Shown here piece after piece: positions 1-8,368 of a DNA stretch of 64,000 nucleotides. Origin of the DNA: Staphylococcus pseudoxylosus (GTDB taxonomy: Bacteria > Bacillota > Bacilli > Staphylococcales > Staphylococcaceae). Position 1 is the first letter of the stretch. Each line of letters begins with the position of its first letter. Where the stretch lies: contig NZ_RCVN01000012.1 in assembly GCF_003697915.1 (NCBI RefSeq), positions 45,934-109,933 on the forward strand, read 5' to 3'. The notes beneath the pieces were generated by a model. The model was not told where the DNA came from. It saw nothing but the letters and a program-made list of their open reading frames with translations, and searched no databases. Position numbers and translations under genes: made by a program.

Positions 1-271
1 TAGTTGCTACACTACTTTTTTCGCCAAGCCACAGAGGCGTACCAATAATTACAATATCAGCATCTATTACTTTTTCTAATATTTGGGGCCACTCATCATC
101 TCCCCCCATATCATCATCTATACCATAAGATATACTATAGTCATTGACTCTAAGCATCTCTACGTCTACGCCTTCTGATTCAAAAATACTTGCTGCCTCA
201 CCTGCCAAAGCTTCAGTATGCGATAATTCAGTTCCATTTTTTAATGTAGTATTTAAAATGATTACTTTCAT
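1..271 (-). CDS. NAD(P)H-dependent FMN reductase-like flavodoxin-fold protein (partial)
   Basis: The first 90 residues are visible; the rest lies beyond the left edge. The protein begins MKVIILNTTLKNGTELSHTE, a beta strand followed by a phosphate-binding-type loop as in the NADPH-dependent FMN reductase/flavodoxin fold. A second strand (about residues 72-76, DIVIIG) is followed by TPLWLGEKSS, matching the family's 'tPlwwg' flavin loop. The ATG at 271 is preceded on the minus strand by a weak purine-rich AGAGAG. Family knowledge suggests a flavin-binding quinone or azo-type reductase; the substrate cannot be told from the sequence. Fairly sure of the fold, unsure of the function. Confidence 0.7.
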   Translation of the reverse strand, partial: MKVIILNTTLKNGTELSHTEALAGEAASIFESEGVDVEMLRVNDYSISYGIDDDMGGDDEWPQILEKVIDADIVIIGTPLWLGEKSSVAT

Positions 272-443
272 AAAAGCACTCTCTTTATATAGTCATTATA
301 TTTATACTTACCACTATATAACATGCATAAACTAGTCACTAAAACCATAAATTAATTTATGGTTTTTTGTCTCTAGAATTAAAAATTTGGTACAATATTC
401 AATGACATTATTCTAAAAATAATTATGAAAAGAAGAGTTGAAT

Positions 444-1565
444 ATGAAAATACAAAAGAATCGTTATTTTGATGTAAAAAAAGTAGAATTTATAGAATTA
501 TTTTTTGACTTAATTTTTGTCTATGCAATCTCACAAATGTCTCACACAATATTGCACTTAGAACATGCCATAATGCCTGGTATTTTATTTTTCAAATATG
601 GCGTAATGCTATTTGTATTTGTATCTGTTTGGAGTTATCAAACCCTTTATACTAATAGATTTGGTTTAAATAATACTAGGGATCTTATGTTCCTTATGTT
701 TAACATGTTTATTACAATTTATTTATCTAATAGTATAAACACAAACTTCGATAAAACTTATGAAGCATTTTTTCTATGTACTGCTATTTTGTTTTTAAGT
801 ATTGGACTCCAATATTTACTTACGTTTTCTGAAAATATTCTTCAAGAAGAGAAAAAACTTTGTTTAGTTTACGGTTTAACTTCAATATTTTCTAGTACCC
901 TTATTTTTATAGGTTATTTTATTCCTGGAAATACACATTATAATATGCTTTATATTGCTATAATATGTTGTTTACTCTTCCCTTTGTTTGGAATTAAAAT
1001 ATTGCAAAGATCACCGGTTAATATGCCACATCTCATAGAACGCTATAGCTTATTTACAATTATTATGTTTGGAGAAAGTATGGTCGGTTTAGGTTCATTG
1101 TTCAATATTCATCATTTTGAAATCATATCTATTTTCCAATTTTTAATTATTTTAGGCCTATTTGGAAGCTATTGGATTAAATTAGAGTCCTTTATGAATC
1201 CAAAACAAAAGTCTACGGGACTTAAACTATGTTACACACATATCATTATATTTTTTGCTTTAGGTTTAATTAATGCTAGCGAGATATTTTCTGAAGAGGT
1301 AAGCATTAATCCTACATTTGAAATTACGCTTACATTTGTAGCAATATCACTATTTTATCTTGGGATGTTGTTGAATATGACATACTTTCATCAAGCGTAC
1401 AAAACTAAAAAACTGTATATTTATATAGCACTCATCCTTATCTTGTTCTATATCATTAATCTATTAATTCCTTTTCATAGTTTAACATTTACAATTCTAG
1501 TATTTTTAACTGTAGCAACTGTACTCGGTATATTTATGAAACTGCGTTATAACAATAAAACTTGA
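444..1565 (+). CDS. LtrA-like (low temperature requirement) multipass membrane protein
   Basis: A 373-residue, very hydrophobic protein with about ten membrane segments. The N-terminal motif VEFIELFFDLIFVYAISQ matches the LtrA family signature 'vELFfDLvfvyai'. A second characteristic patch, ERYSLFTIIMFGES near the middle, is the conserved 'ERfgLftiivLGEs'-like segment. The family was named for Listeria LtrA, needed for growth at low temperature; its biochemical role is unknown. ATG 444 is preferred over the in-frame TTG at 438 because AAAGAAGAG (429-437) lies six bases before the ATG but abuts the TTG. It is a single-gene unit closed by the 1585-1636 hairpin. Confidence 0.82.
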   Translation: MKIQKNRYFDVKKVEFIELFFDLIFVYAISQMSHTILHLEHAIMPGILFFKYGVMLFVFVSVWSYQTLYTNRFGLNNTRDLMFLMFNMFITIYLSNSINTNFDKTYEAFFLCTAILFLSIGLQYLLTFSENILQEEKKLCLVYGLTSIFSSTLIFIGYFIPGNTHYNMLYIAIICCLLFPLFGIKILQRSPVNMPHLIERYSLFTIIMFGESMVGLGSLFNIHHFEIISIFQFLIILGLFGSYWIKLESFMNPKQKSTGLKLCYTHIIIFFALGLINASEIFSEEVSINPTFEITLTFVAISLFYLGMLLNMTYFHQAYKTKKLYIYIALILILFYIINLLIPFHSLTFTILVFLTVATVLGIFMKLRYNNKT

Positions 1566-1584
1566 GACATCACTATCTCTGATT

Positions 1585-1636
1585 AACAAATAAACGTCAA
1601 ATGCTATAACTCCATAGCATTTGACGTTTATTTGTT
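1585..1636. terminator. Bidirectional rho-independent terminator
   Basis: A perfect 23-bp stem (1585-1607 with 1614-1636) closes a 6-base loop between two convergent genes. A- and T-rich flanks allow termination in both directions. Confidence 0.85.
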
Positions 1637-1685
1637 GTCATGAAATTTTAAAGCTTGTTTTGCTATTATATGTTGCATTAACATG

Positions 1686-2993
1686 CTATTCCACTACGCA
1701 TTGTAAATTTTCTCTCAAAGTTGTTCCCGTATACGCTTTTCTAAATAAGCCACGCTCTTGCAATATAGGAATTACTTTATCAATAAAAGCTTCAAACATA
1801 TCTGGATAAGTTGGCGGCATAAGTGTAAAACCATCACAACATTCCTCTTCAAACCATTCTTGCATCATATCTGCAACTGTTATTGGGTCTCCAACAATTG
1901 TCTTATGCCCCATCCATGTACTCACACGCTGTGCTAGTTCTCTTAATGTAAGCGACTCTGTTTCTATAGTACTTCGTATCGCTTCATAGCGCGCTTTCGA
2001 CACAACTTTTGTTGTTAAGTTATCATAAGACGGTAAAGATGGGACTACAGCATCTAAATCCCATCCTTCAACACTTTGTCCGATACTTTGTTCAATCTGC
2101 TTAATTTTTTCATTCACATCTATGAAACAATCTAGTGTCGCTCTTTTTTCTTCAGCTTCTTCCATCGTATCTGCAACATAAACAGTCAAACCTGGTAAAA
2201 TCAACGGTCTATCTTCAGACTTATTAAGCTGCTCTGTTCGTTTCTCAATATCTTTCAAAAATCTCTTAGCGTCTGCCTTATTCCAAGCTACTGAAAAAAT
2301 CATATCTACAGCTTTCGAAGCAAAATCACGACCAGGAATCGACGTACCAGCTTGACACAAAACCGGATATATTTGAGGGCTAGATGGTAAATTTATAGGG
2401 CCTTTTACCTTAAAATAGTCTCCTTCATGATTAATTTCATTTACTAGGGACCACTCTATGCCTCTGCCAGACTTTCTATCATTAATTAATGCATGACTAT
2501 CAAACGATTGCCACAATTGTTTCAATACATGTACAAATTCTTCTGCTTTTTTATACCTTTCATTTAAAGGAGGAAGTTGCGTCATTGAATGATTACCTGC
2601 TTCATTGTCAAATTGTGAGGTAACAATATTAATACCGGCCCTTCCATGACTAATATGATCTAAACTACCTATTAAACGTGCTGTATTGTATGGATCATAA
2701 AATGTAGAAGATAACGTTGCTATTAACCCAATATGTTTCGTTATTTGTGAAATAGCAGTCAAGGTAGTGATAGGTTCTAAGAAATATGATAAATGCCCTG
2801 TATTTTCTTGAGAAATATATTGCCCATCTGCTAAAAATATAGCATCTAAACAACCACGTTCTGCAATTTTAGCAATTTCTTGTTGGTATGTAATTTGGCC
2901 TATTTCATCAATCCTAGAGTGTTCTAGTCTCCATGAAGCAGGATGTAAACCTGTACTATAAATAAGTGAAACAATATGCATCTTATTCTTCAT
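1686..2993 (-). CDS. NtaA/SnaA/DszA-type FMN-dependent monooxygenase (LLM-class)
   Basis: A 435-residue member of the bacterial luciferase-like flavin monooxygenases. Visible family features are the N-terminal HPASWRLEHS patch, FLADGQY, LSYFLEPITTLTAI, a flavin-binding stretch LIATLSSTFYDPYNTARLIGSLDHIS, GRAGINIVTS, and the C-terminal GFTLMPPTYPDMFEAFIDKV. The family (nitrilotriacetate, dibenzothiophene sulfone and pristinamycin monooxygenases) uses reduced FMN supplied by a separate reductase. The ATG at 2993 is preferred to an upstream TTG at 3050 because AGAAGA lies eight bases before it and the family consensus starts there. It has its own unit: a hairpin at 3184-3222 separates it from the operon to the right. 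The substrate is unknown; a sulfur- or amine-containing organic compound is possible. Confidence 0.85.
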   Translation of the reverse strand: MKNKMHIVSLIYSTGLHPASWRLEHSRIDEIGQITYQQEIAKIAERGCLDAIFLADGQYISQENTGHLSYFLEPITTLTAISQITKHIGLIATLSSTFYDPYNTARLIGSLDHISHGRAGINIVTSQFDNEAGNHSMTQLPPLNERYKKAEEFVHVLKQLWQSFDSHALINDRKSGRGIEWSLVNEINHEGDYFKVKGPINLPSSPQIYPVLCQAGTSIPGRDFASKAVDMIFSVAWNKADAKRFLKDIEKRTEQLNKSEDRPLILPGLTVYVADTMEEAEEKRATLDCFIDVNEKIKQIEQSIGQSVEGWDLDAVVPSLPSYDNLTTKVVSKARYEAIRSTIETESLTLRELAQRVSTWMGHKTIVGDPITVADMMQEWFEEECCDGFTLMPPTYPDMFEAFIDKVIPILQERGLFRKAYTGTTLRENLQCVVE

Positions 2994-3183
2994 AATATTG
3001 TCTTCTAATCCCCTTATTACTATGAAATTTTTATCACTATAATCTAACAAAGTAAGATATTACGAAAAATTTCACAATATTTTAATTACACATAGTATAT
3101 AAAAACAATTACTTTCATGCACCTAATTTAAATATTTTTTACACATAAAGATTATCACGTTCAAATAATTAGTACATTAAAAA

Positions 3184-3222
3184 TAGCCACTAAATTCTTT
3201 AAGGAAATTGAAGTTAGTAGCT
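3184..3222 (-). terminator. Terminator of the RraA/DctM operon
   Basis: Read leftward, GCTACTAA pairs with TTAGTGGC, extended by TTC/GAA, followed by a T-rich run (TATTTTTAATG). It sits after the last gene of the leftward operon. Confidence 0.6.
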
Positions 3223-3282
3223 TAGGCTTATTAATTTATTCATTTCACTTCAGACATACAACACACTTTTGATACTTTAACT

Positions 3283-3507
3283 TTAATTTTTATCTTTATA
3301 TTTTGGGAAGTAACCTAATATAAATGCTACTCCTGAAAATATTGCGGCTAAAATAATAGCGGGTGTTAACAACATATCATTAACTTTTATAATAAATGCT
3401 CCGTTAAGCATAATTAATCCAAGTAGTTGTGCACTTACCATAATAAGTGCCGTTACAATTGAGAGTAATAAGAAAATTCCGAAAACTTTTTCCAGTAATT
3501 TTTCCAT
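3283..3507 (-). CDS. Small two-helix membrane protein next to DctM-like permease
   Basis: A 74-residue protein beginning MEKLLEKVFG with two hydrophobic segments (about residues 8-33 and 43-64) and a short charged tail PKYKDKN. The start at 3507 is set by GGGGAGG nine bases upstream, which overlaps the last codons of the permease gene. It begins only a few bases after that stop, so the two are translationally linked. No family is recognised. Its position suggests a small accessory subunit of the permease, possibly replacing the usual four-helix DctQ protein; that is inference. Confidence 0.7.
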   Translation of the reverse strand: MEKLLEKVFGIFLLLSIVTALIMVSAQLLGLIMLNGAFIIKVNDMLLTPAIILAAIFSGVAFILGYFPKYKDKN

Positions 3508-3512
3508 AAATT

Positions 3513-4862
3513 TTATCCTCCCCATATTGGCAATATACCCATACCTATAAGCCAACCTATAATAATTACAGGCAGTGCATAAAGTACAATCAACATGCCA
3601 AATGTTTTTTCAGGTTTAGCATCAACAATCCCTGAAGCAATGTAAATAGATCCTGAGGCAGGTGGCATTTGTGCCGATGTAGAAGCAAACGTCATCACTA
3701 CTACTGCAGAAATTAATGGCGAGAAGCCACTTGAAATTAAAATTTGATAGGAAACTAGCCCTACTGCCGTAAGCGTCCCAGTAGATGTTAAAGGTCCAGC
3801 AATAATTGTAATACCTACACCTATGAGTAATAGCGTTAACCAAGCTGGTGCATTCGCCGTTTCTATAAGAAAGGCAATATTATTTGATAAACCTAATTTA
3901 GTTAAAACTTCACTAGCTGCAACAGCAAAGAATATTAAAGCACCAATTGTAGTAAATCTCGGTATTGAAGCTTGAATAAACTTCATAAACTCCGGTACTG
4001 TTTTTGGTAAATTTTTTCTTTCTAATATAAAGGCGATAGTAATCATTAAAGTTGGTATCCATACAACGATATCTATACTATCTAATGATTTTTCTCCTAT
4101 TGATGGTATACTTACTAGTTTTTCCCCTAATGGTCCAATTGTTATAGCTAAAGGGATGATAGCACCAATATATAATAACATCGAAGTCCACCCTCTTTTA
4201 AATGAACTACTTAATGGCTCTAATTCTTCAATAGAGAATGCTTTTATATTCTGTTTCTTTACAAAGAACCAAATCATTATTAATCTGTGGGCAAGTTGAT
4301 ATAATGATGCAACAAATAATGCTATAAAAAACTCGCCAACGCCTACCGCCGCAGCAACTGGAGCGAAGCCAAGTATGATAAACATTGAAGTAGTTGGTGG
4401 AAATACGGATGCCATACCACCATTCCCAACCATGACTGATGCGGCAATCTCTTTCTTCCATTTATTTTTCAACATCCAAGGTCCTGTTATCGATCCTGTA
4501 GCAGCTGTATTACCAGAATCACCACCTGATAATGTCCCTAATGCAACTGAGCCCATCGCGTCCATATAAGCTGGCGCTCCTGGAATCTTTCCTACCATAG
4601 AATTTAAAATTGCTAATAGTTTTTCAACAATCCCTAATCTATCAATAATATAGGCCATAAATACAAATGCTAGTGCAGCATAAAGTACTGAAAATGTTGC
4701 TGCAAATGAAAAACCATTTGCCAGTAATCCTAAAGCTTCTTTGCCACCTAAAAGACTTGACGCAATAAACCCAATTAATGATGCTTCACCTAAATTTCTT
4801 TTTAAGAAAACGCTCCATATAATTAAAATAGATATAAAAATTAATAAAGCCAATATCCCCAT
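3513..4862 (-). CDS. DctM-like large permease (TRAP/IT superfamily), no DctP or DctQ nearby
   Basis: A 449-residue protein with about 11-12 membrane segments. The first re-entrant region, GTLSGGDSGNTAATGSITGP, then MVGNGGMASVFPPTTSMFII, aligns in order with the true TRAP permease at 34.4-35.7 kb (GSISGSSVAAAAAMGRIMGP then IASAPSGLLIPPSSLLIV). The second half carries LTSTGTLTAVG and SAQMPPASGS. TRAP permeases normally work with a periplasmic-type binding protein and a DctQ subunit; neither is found here, only a 74-residue two-helix protein. GGAGG sits seven bases before ATG 4862; the alternative ATG at 4868 is too close to it. Inferred role: uptake of an organic acid handled by the two upstream enzymes. 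Confidence 0.78.
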   Translation of the reverse strand: MGILALLIFISILIIWSVFLKRNLGEASLIGFIASSLLGGKEALGLLANGFSFAATFSVLYAALAFVFMAYIIDRLGIVEKLLAILNSMVGKIPGAPAYMDAMGSVALGTLSGGDSGNTAATGSITGPWMLKNKWKKEIAASVMVGNGGMASVFPPTTSMFIILGFAPVAAAVGVGEFFIALFVASLYQLAHRLIMIWFFVKKQNIKAFSIEELEPLSSSFKRGWTSMLLYIGAIIPLAITIGPLGEKLVSIPSIGEKSLDSIDIVVWIPTLMITIAFILERKNLPKTVPEFMKFIQASIPRFTTIGALIFFAVAASEVLTKLGLSNNIAFLIETANAPAWLTLLLIGVGITIIAGPLTSTGTLTAVGLVSYQILISSGFSPLISAVVVMTFASTSAQMPPASGSIYIASGIVDAKPEKTFGMLIVLYALPVIIIGWLIGMGILPIWGG

Positions 4863-4877
4863 ATACATGCCTCCTAT

Positions 4878-5741
4878 TTATTTTTGATTGTAAGCCTTTA
4901 TTACGTTAGACCAATCATCAACTTCATCTCGTAATTTACTTTCTAAATTTGCTTGAGTTATATTTTTCAATTTTTGAATCGTAGCTTTAGTCATTACAGG
5001 TTCGATACGATGGTGTTCTAAAAATTCACTTACATTTTTCATTTCTTTCTCACGACGCTGTGAATGTTTTACGTTACTTTTTATATATCTATTTATAATT
5101 TCTCCAAAATCATCTTTATCCATCGTACTGGTGATAGATTCATATATTTCCTCTGTAATATTAAGATGTTCTGCAGATGCCATAACTTCAAATAATAATG
5201 CAGACAATCCTTTTGTAAATATACTCCTCACAAATTTAAAATTAGTAGCATCGCCGACTTTTTCATTTAATTTAGTAATATTCATCCCAATTTGATTACC
5301 TAACTCTATAAACTTATTTGTTTGTGTTCCAGATGCTAATATCGGCACTTCATTTTGATATACTTTTAATGCACCAAGTATTGCAGCATCTATGATTGTC
5401 ATGCCTTTGTTGTACATCATTTCATTTATCTTATTTTTCTCTTCAGAACTAGCAGTTGTTAAATCTACTAGTACGGTTTCATTCGCAACGACATCACTTA
5501 TTTCTGACCAAGCTTCTACAGTTTTTGTCGCAGGAACAGCAACAAATAATATAGATAACGTTTGTTTTGCTACAATTTCTGCCTTTTCAACATAGTTAAT
5601 CTCTGTTCTTTCAGATAACTTTTTAGAATCTGCGCCTATCCGTAATGGATCATAAGCATATATACGATTTACTTCATGTTTACTAAATCCTTTAGACAAT
5701 TCTTTTCCAACTTCTCCAAATCCTATAAATCCTATATCCAT
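4878..5741 (-). CDS. Beta-hydroxyacid dehydrogenase-like NAD(P)-binding oxidoreductase
   Basis: A 287-residue protein. The N-terminal Rossmann motif GFIGFGEVGKELS is typical of the 6-phosphogluconate / 3-hydroxyisobutyrate dehydrogenase superfamily. The C-terminal half, from about residue 175, contains FKFVRSIFTKGLSALLFEVM and EFLEHHRIEPVMTKAT, resembling the DUF1932 domain that follows NAD-binding domain 2 in some members. The substrate-binding motif DAAILGA corresponds to the family's 'DAPVSGG'. Start: AGGGGTGG six bases before ATG 5741; a GTG at 5750 would lie within this ribosome-binding site. It is sandwiched between an RraA-like aldolase and a permease, so it likely oxidises or reduces a hydroxy- or oxo-acid intermediate. 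The exact substrate is not known. Confidence 0.8.
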   Translation of the reverse strand: MDIGFIGFGEVGKELSKGFSKHEVNRIYAYDPLRIGADSKKLSERTEINYVEKAEIVAKQTLSILFVAVPATKTVEAWSEISDVVANETVLVDLTTASSEEKNKINEMMYNKGMTIIDAAILGALKVYQNEVPILASGTQTNKFIELGNQIGMNITKLNEKVGDATNFKFVRSIFTKGLSALLFEVMASAEHLNITEEIYESITSTMDKDDFGEIINRYIKSNVKHSQRREKEMKNVSEFLEHHRIEPVMTKATIQKLKNITQANLESKLRDEVDDWSNVIKAYNQK

Positions 5742-5752
5742 GTTATCCACCC

Positions 5753-6409
5753 CTATTGATTTTCAATGTTTTCTCTTAACCAGGACGGCTCTATTGTGCT
5801 TTTGTCATCCCCCTGATCCAAGTTAAATGACATGATTGTCTTTAACCTTTTTTCTTCATATATTAATTTTTCTTCTGCTTTTACTATAAACGCTTCTGCT
5901 TTTTTATAAGGGATGATTGCAATGCCATCCTCATCTGCAACTACAAAATCATATGGATTTACTAATACGCCTCCACATTGAATTGGTATATCAAATGCAC
6001 CTGGTCCATTTTTTCTCGGCCCTTTAGGTATAAATCCATTTGCGTAGATTTGTATATCCATATTTTCTAATTCTTTTTTATCTCTGATTAAACCATCAAT
6101 AATTATTCCTTTTATACCAAGTTTTTCTGCTGCTGCTGCCATCAAGTTCCCCATATAAGCAGAAGTTGTAGAATCTTTTCCTTCAACAATCAATATTTCT
6201 CCTGGTTTTGCCTCATATATTCCAAGGTGCAAATAGAGATTATCTCCTGGATAAAGTGATACCGTTCTTGCTTGCCCGACAAGAGGTTTCTGAAAATTAA
6301 CTGGCTTTAATTTATGATTCATAACATTTTCAAATTTCATGCTATCTGCAATTAACGTTGAACTTAGCTTCTCTAAACGCTTTAAAATCTCATCATTATT
6401 ACCATTCAT
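5753..6409 (-). CDS. RraA-like / HMG aldolase-family protein
   Basis: A 218-residue protein of the RraA/methyltransferase-like fold. GNLMAAAAEKLGIKGIIIDGLIRD and GFIPKGPRKNGPG follow the pattern of 4-hydroxy-4-methyl-2-oxoglutarate/4-carboxy-4-hydroxy-2-oxoadipate aldolases: the G-x-L-x6-G segment, the Arg-Asp metal/pyruvate site and a PxxxG loop, then VVADEDGIAIIP. Enzymes of this family cleave branched hydroxy-oxo acids to pyruvate using a divalent metal, or act as oxaloacetate decarboxylases. GGTGGT five bases before ATG 6409 sets the start. First gene of a four-gene leftward operon; two inverted repeats lie just upstream. A ribonuclease-regulator role is unlikely given the metabolic neighbours. 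Confidence 0.8.
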   Translation of the reverse strand: MNGNNDEILKRLEKLSSTLIADSMKFENVMNHKLKPVNFQKPLVGQARTVSLYPGDNLYLHLGIYEAKPGEILIVEGKDSTTSAYMGNLMAAAAEKLGIKGIIIDGLIRDKKELENMDIQIYANGFIPKGPRKNGPGAFDIPIQCGGVLVNPYDFVVADEDGIAIIPYKKAEAFIVKAEEKLIYEEKRLKTIMSFNLDQGDDKSTIEPSWLRENIENQ

Positions 6410-6423
6410 TGAACCACCACCCA

Positions 6424-6443
6424 TTTGTAAGATTTATTACAAA
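6424..6443. promoter_or_regulatory. Candidate operator 1 of the RraA operon
   Basis: A perfect inverted repeat TTTGTAA-N6-TTACAAA at 6424-6443, just upstream of the ribosome-binding site of the RraA-like gene. An identical arrangement recurs 30 bp away. The neighbouring RpiR regulator is the likely binder (inference). Confidence 0.6.
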
Positions 6444-6453
6444 ATAATTATTG

Positions 6454-6473
6454 TTTGTAATATTATTTACAAA
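6454..6473. promoter_or_regulatory. Candidate operator 2 of the RraA operon
   Basis: The second perfect copy of TTTGTAA-N6-TTACAAA. The centre-to-centre distance from copy 1 is 30 bp, close to three helical turns, so two dimers would sit on one face of the helix. A weaker copy, ATGTAA-N4-TTACAT, follows at 6494-6509. Confidence 0.6.
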
Positions 6474-6523
6474 GTTACCACTTGCCCAAATAAATGTAAA
6501 TCCTTACATATAAAATTACATAA

Positions 6524-6561
6524 AAAAACAAACCATTATATTTTTAAAACGGTTTGTTTTT
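6524..6561 (-). terminator. Terminator after the RpiR regulator gene
   Basis: AAAAACAAACC (6524-6534) pairs with GGTTTGTTTTT (6551-6561). Read leftward it follows the regulator's stop codon directly and is A/T tailed. It separates regulator and operon transcripts, so the operon promoter must lie within 6409-6524. Confidence 0.7.
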
Positions 6562-6562
6562 C

Positions 6563-7420
6563 TTAGTTATTCGTATGATATTTTATTTGTTTTAATATTT
6601 CATTTATATCATCTAAGCGACTTGAATTCTTCTTAGTTTCTTTAACTGCCAAAGCATTAATCAAGTAATCAATGACTACAAGTGACAATACCGGTGAATT
6701 GTGAAAAGCTAAACTGTTAGAATCACAAGGTAGAATTACATCTGCGTAATCAACCAATGGAGACGAAAATGTATCTGTTATTACAATAATCTTCACACCT
6801 TTATTTTTAGCGATTTTCACGAAATCATTAATACGCTTAGCATATCTAGGATAACTAATCGCCACTAACACATCTTGAGCATTCATTGACACAACTTCAT
6901 CTACCCAATCTGAAGTATCCGCTACTATAAGGTTACAGTTGCCTTTTATTCTATTTATATTTTGTGAAAAATAATGACCTGCAGGCAATCCACTTCTCAC
7001 ACATGTACAACAAATATTGTTAGCATTTTCAATTAAATTTATAGCTTTATCCAAAGTTTGCTCATCGAGCTGGTTTGAAAATTGTTGTAATTGTGTAGTA
7101 TGAAAATTAACCGTTTCTGTCCACAAATTATCTTGCTCTATATTTTGTAAATTAGAAGCTAACCTGGATTGAGGTGCTTTACCATCTTTTATAAAATTTT
7201 GAATGTCTCGTTGCAACTCTGTATAACCAGAGTAACCTAATTTACTTGCAAGACGCATAATTGTTGTAGTACTGGTACCAACTTTCTCAGATAATTCGTT
7301 TATAGTATCAAACATGATATCTGTTGGTTCTTTAGTTATAAAATTGGCTACCTTTCTTTCTGATTGAGATAAGTTTTTTATATTTTCTTTAATTTTTATA
7401 AAAATGTTATCTTTTGACAT
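6563..7420 (-). CDS. MurR/RpiR-family transcriptional regulator
   Basis: A 285-residue regulator. The N-terminal HTH_6 domain (residues 1-77) shows LSQSERKVANFITKEP and the helix-turn-helix LSEKVGTSTTTIMRLASKLGYSGYTELQ. The C-terminal SIS sugar-phosphate-binding domain (about 110-265) includes VRSGLPAGHYFSQNINRI and DVLVAISYPRYAKRINDFVKIAKNKGVKIIVITD. GAGGAG nine bases before ATG 7420 supports the start. The family usually senses sugar phosphates or related acids. It lies directly upstream of, and in line with, the RraA-like operon, so it probably controls it through the two TTTGTAA-N6-TTACAAA repeats. Activator or repressor status cannot be told. Confidence 0.87.
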   Translation of the reverse strand: MSKDNIFIKIKENIKNLSQSERKVANFITKEPTDIMFDTINELSEKVGTSTTTIMRLASKLGYSGYTELQRDIQNFIKDGKAPQSRLASNLQNIEQDNLWTETVNFHTTQLQQFSNQLDEQTLDKAINLIENANNICCTCVRSGLPAGHYFSQNINRIKGNCNLIVADTSDWVDEVVSMNAQDVLVAISYPRYAKRINDFVKIAKNKGVKIIVITDTFSSPLVDYADVILPCDSNSLAFHNSPVLSLVVIDYLINALAVKETKKNSSRLDDINEILKQIKYHTNN

Positions 7421-7743
7421 ATACTCAATCTCCTCGTAATCAGTAATTAAATTCGTATTTGTTATCCGAGAAAATTATAGTTAAATTTCATATCTACCAT
7501 AATTAACGAATGTACAATAGTTAGATTTATAATAACATATAGAAATATACACAACATATTGTTTTAGTATGTCATATCATATTTATTATGCAGTAATTAC
7601 ATTTGCTCATATATTAGCGTAATCTATCCGTTATTTATCTTTACTAAATATAAATAACAAAAAAAGGGTGAGACAACGAATTCCCATTTAAATCAAATCC
7701 GTATCCCATCCCTCAGTGTTATTATTTTATGCTTAATTTTGCT
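7421..7743. other. Intergenic region with regulator promoter area and a terminator repeat
   Basis: No coding region is seen. It should hold the promoter of the leftward RpiR gene, but no clear -35/-10 pair was identified. The right part carries the hairpin at 7665-7713. Confidence 0.5.
7665..7713 (-). terminator. Terminator-like repeat downstream of the YjdM-like gene
   Basis: Read leftward, AGGGATGGGATACG pairs imperfectly with CGTTGTCTCACCCT and is followed by seven T. Two other members of the same hairpin family (GAGAC-like arm opposite a GGGA-like arm) lie at 30868-30922 and 42956-42985. Staphylococcal genomes carry many such intergenic hairpins. Confidence 0.6.
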
Positions 7744-8097
7744 CTAGCCTTTTAATTTCTTTACAAGTGAAGATTTTAATCCCACTAGTCCAATTTTATC
7801 AACTTTCGCATCGATGTCATGTCCGTCGTCAGGTTCAACTATTTTTATACTTTTTACTTTCGTACCTTGTTTAATTACAAATGATGTACCTTTTACTTTT
7901 AAGTCTTTAATTACTGTAACAGCATCCCCATCAACTAGTTCCTGCCCGTTCACATCTCTTGTAATTTGAGCTTCTTTATTCTCATTATTTTCAGCTTCAG
8001 ACCATTCGTGACCACACATAGGACAAACAAATAAATTTCCATCTTCGTATGTATAACTTGAATCACATTCTGGACAATTAGGTAAAGTATATTCCAT
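7744..8097 (-). CDS. YjdM/PhnA-family zinc-ribbon protein
   Basis: A 117-residue protein. The N-terminal zinc ribbon has two Cys pairs: CPEC at about residues 8-11 and CPMC at about 26-29 followed by GHEW. The C-terminal domain (DVNGQELVDGDAVTVIKDLKVKGTSFVIKQGTKVKSIKIV) is the SH3-like PhnA domain, ending KLKG. The family was historically called 'alkylphosphonate uptake protein', but there is no phosphonate gene here and its role is unknown. GGAGG lies seven bases before ATG 8097. Monocistronic. Confidence 0.87.
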   Translation of the reverse strand: MEYTLPNCPECDSSYTYEDGNLFVCPMCGHEWSEAENNENKEAQITRDVNGQELVDGDAVTVIKDLKVKGTSFVIKQGTKVKSIKIVEPDDGHDIDAKVDKIGLVGLKSSLVKKLKG

Positions 8098-8368
8098 GCT
8101 TAGACCTCCATTAAATTATTGTCTTGCTTTTAATCTACCATATTATAAAATATATACTCTATTTTCTCTACTTTTTTGTTAAAATCGTCATTTATTTTTT
8201 AACCTTATTTTTGTCTTAATTATGCTACCAAAGTCTACATGCTATATTTTTTAATAATGATAATCATATTATTTTCTTATCTTTTTCAATTAATTTAAAT
8301 AAAAATGTTTATTTGCATTGATAAGTGGAAAGGTACTTGTGTCACAAATCTTAAAGGAGGTTTTTATA

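Noticed and set aside
3622..3843. Short Cys/Tyr/Arg-rich frames inside the DctM-like gene
   Set aside because: Out-of-frame shadows of a gene with clear family motifs and good start.
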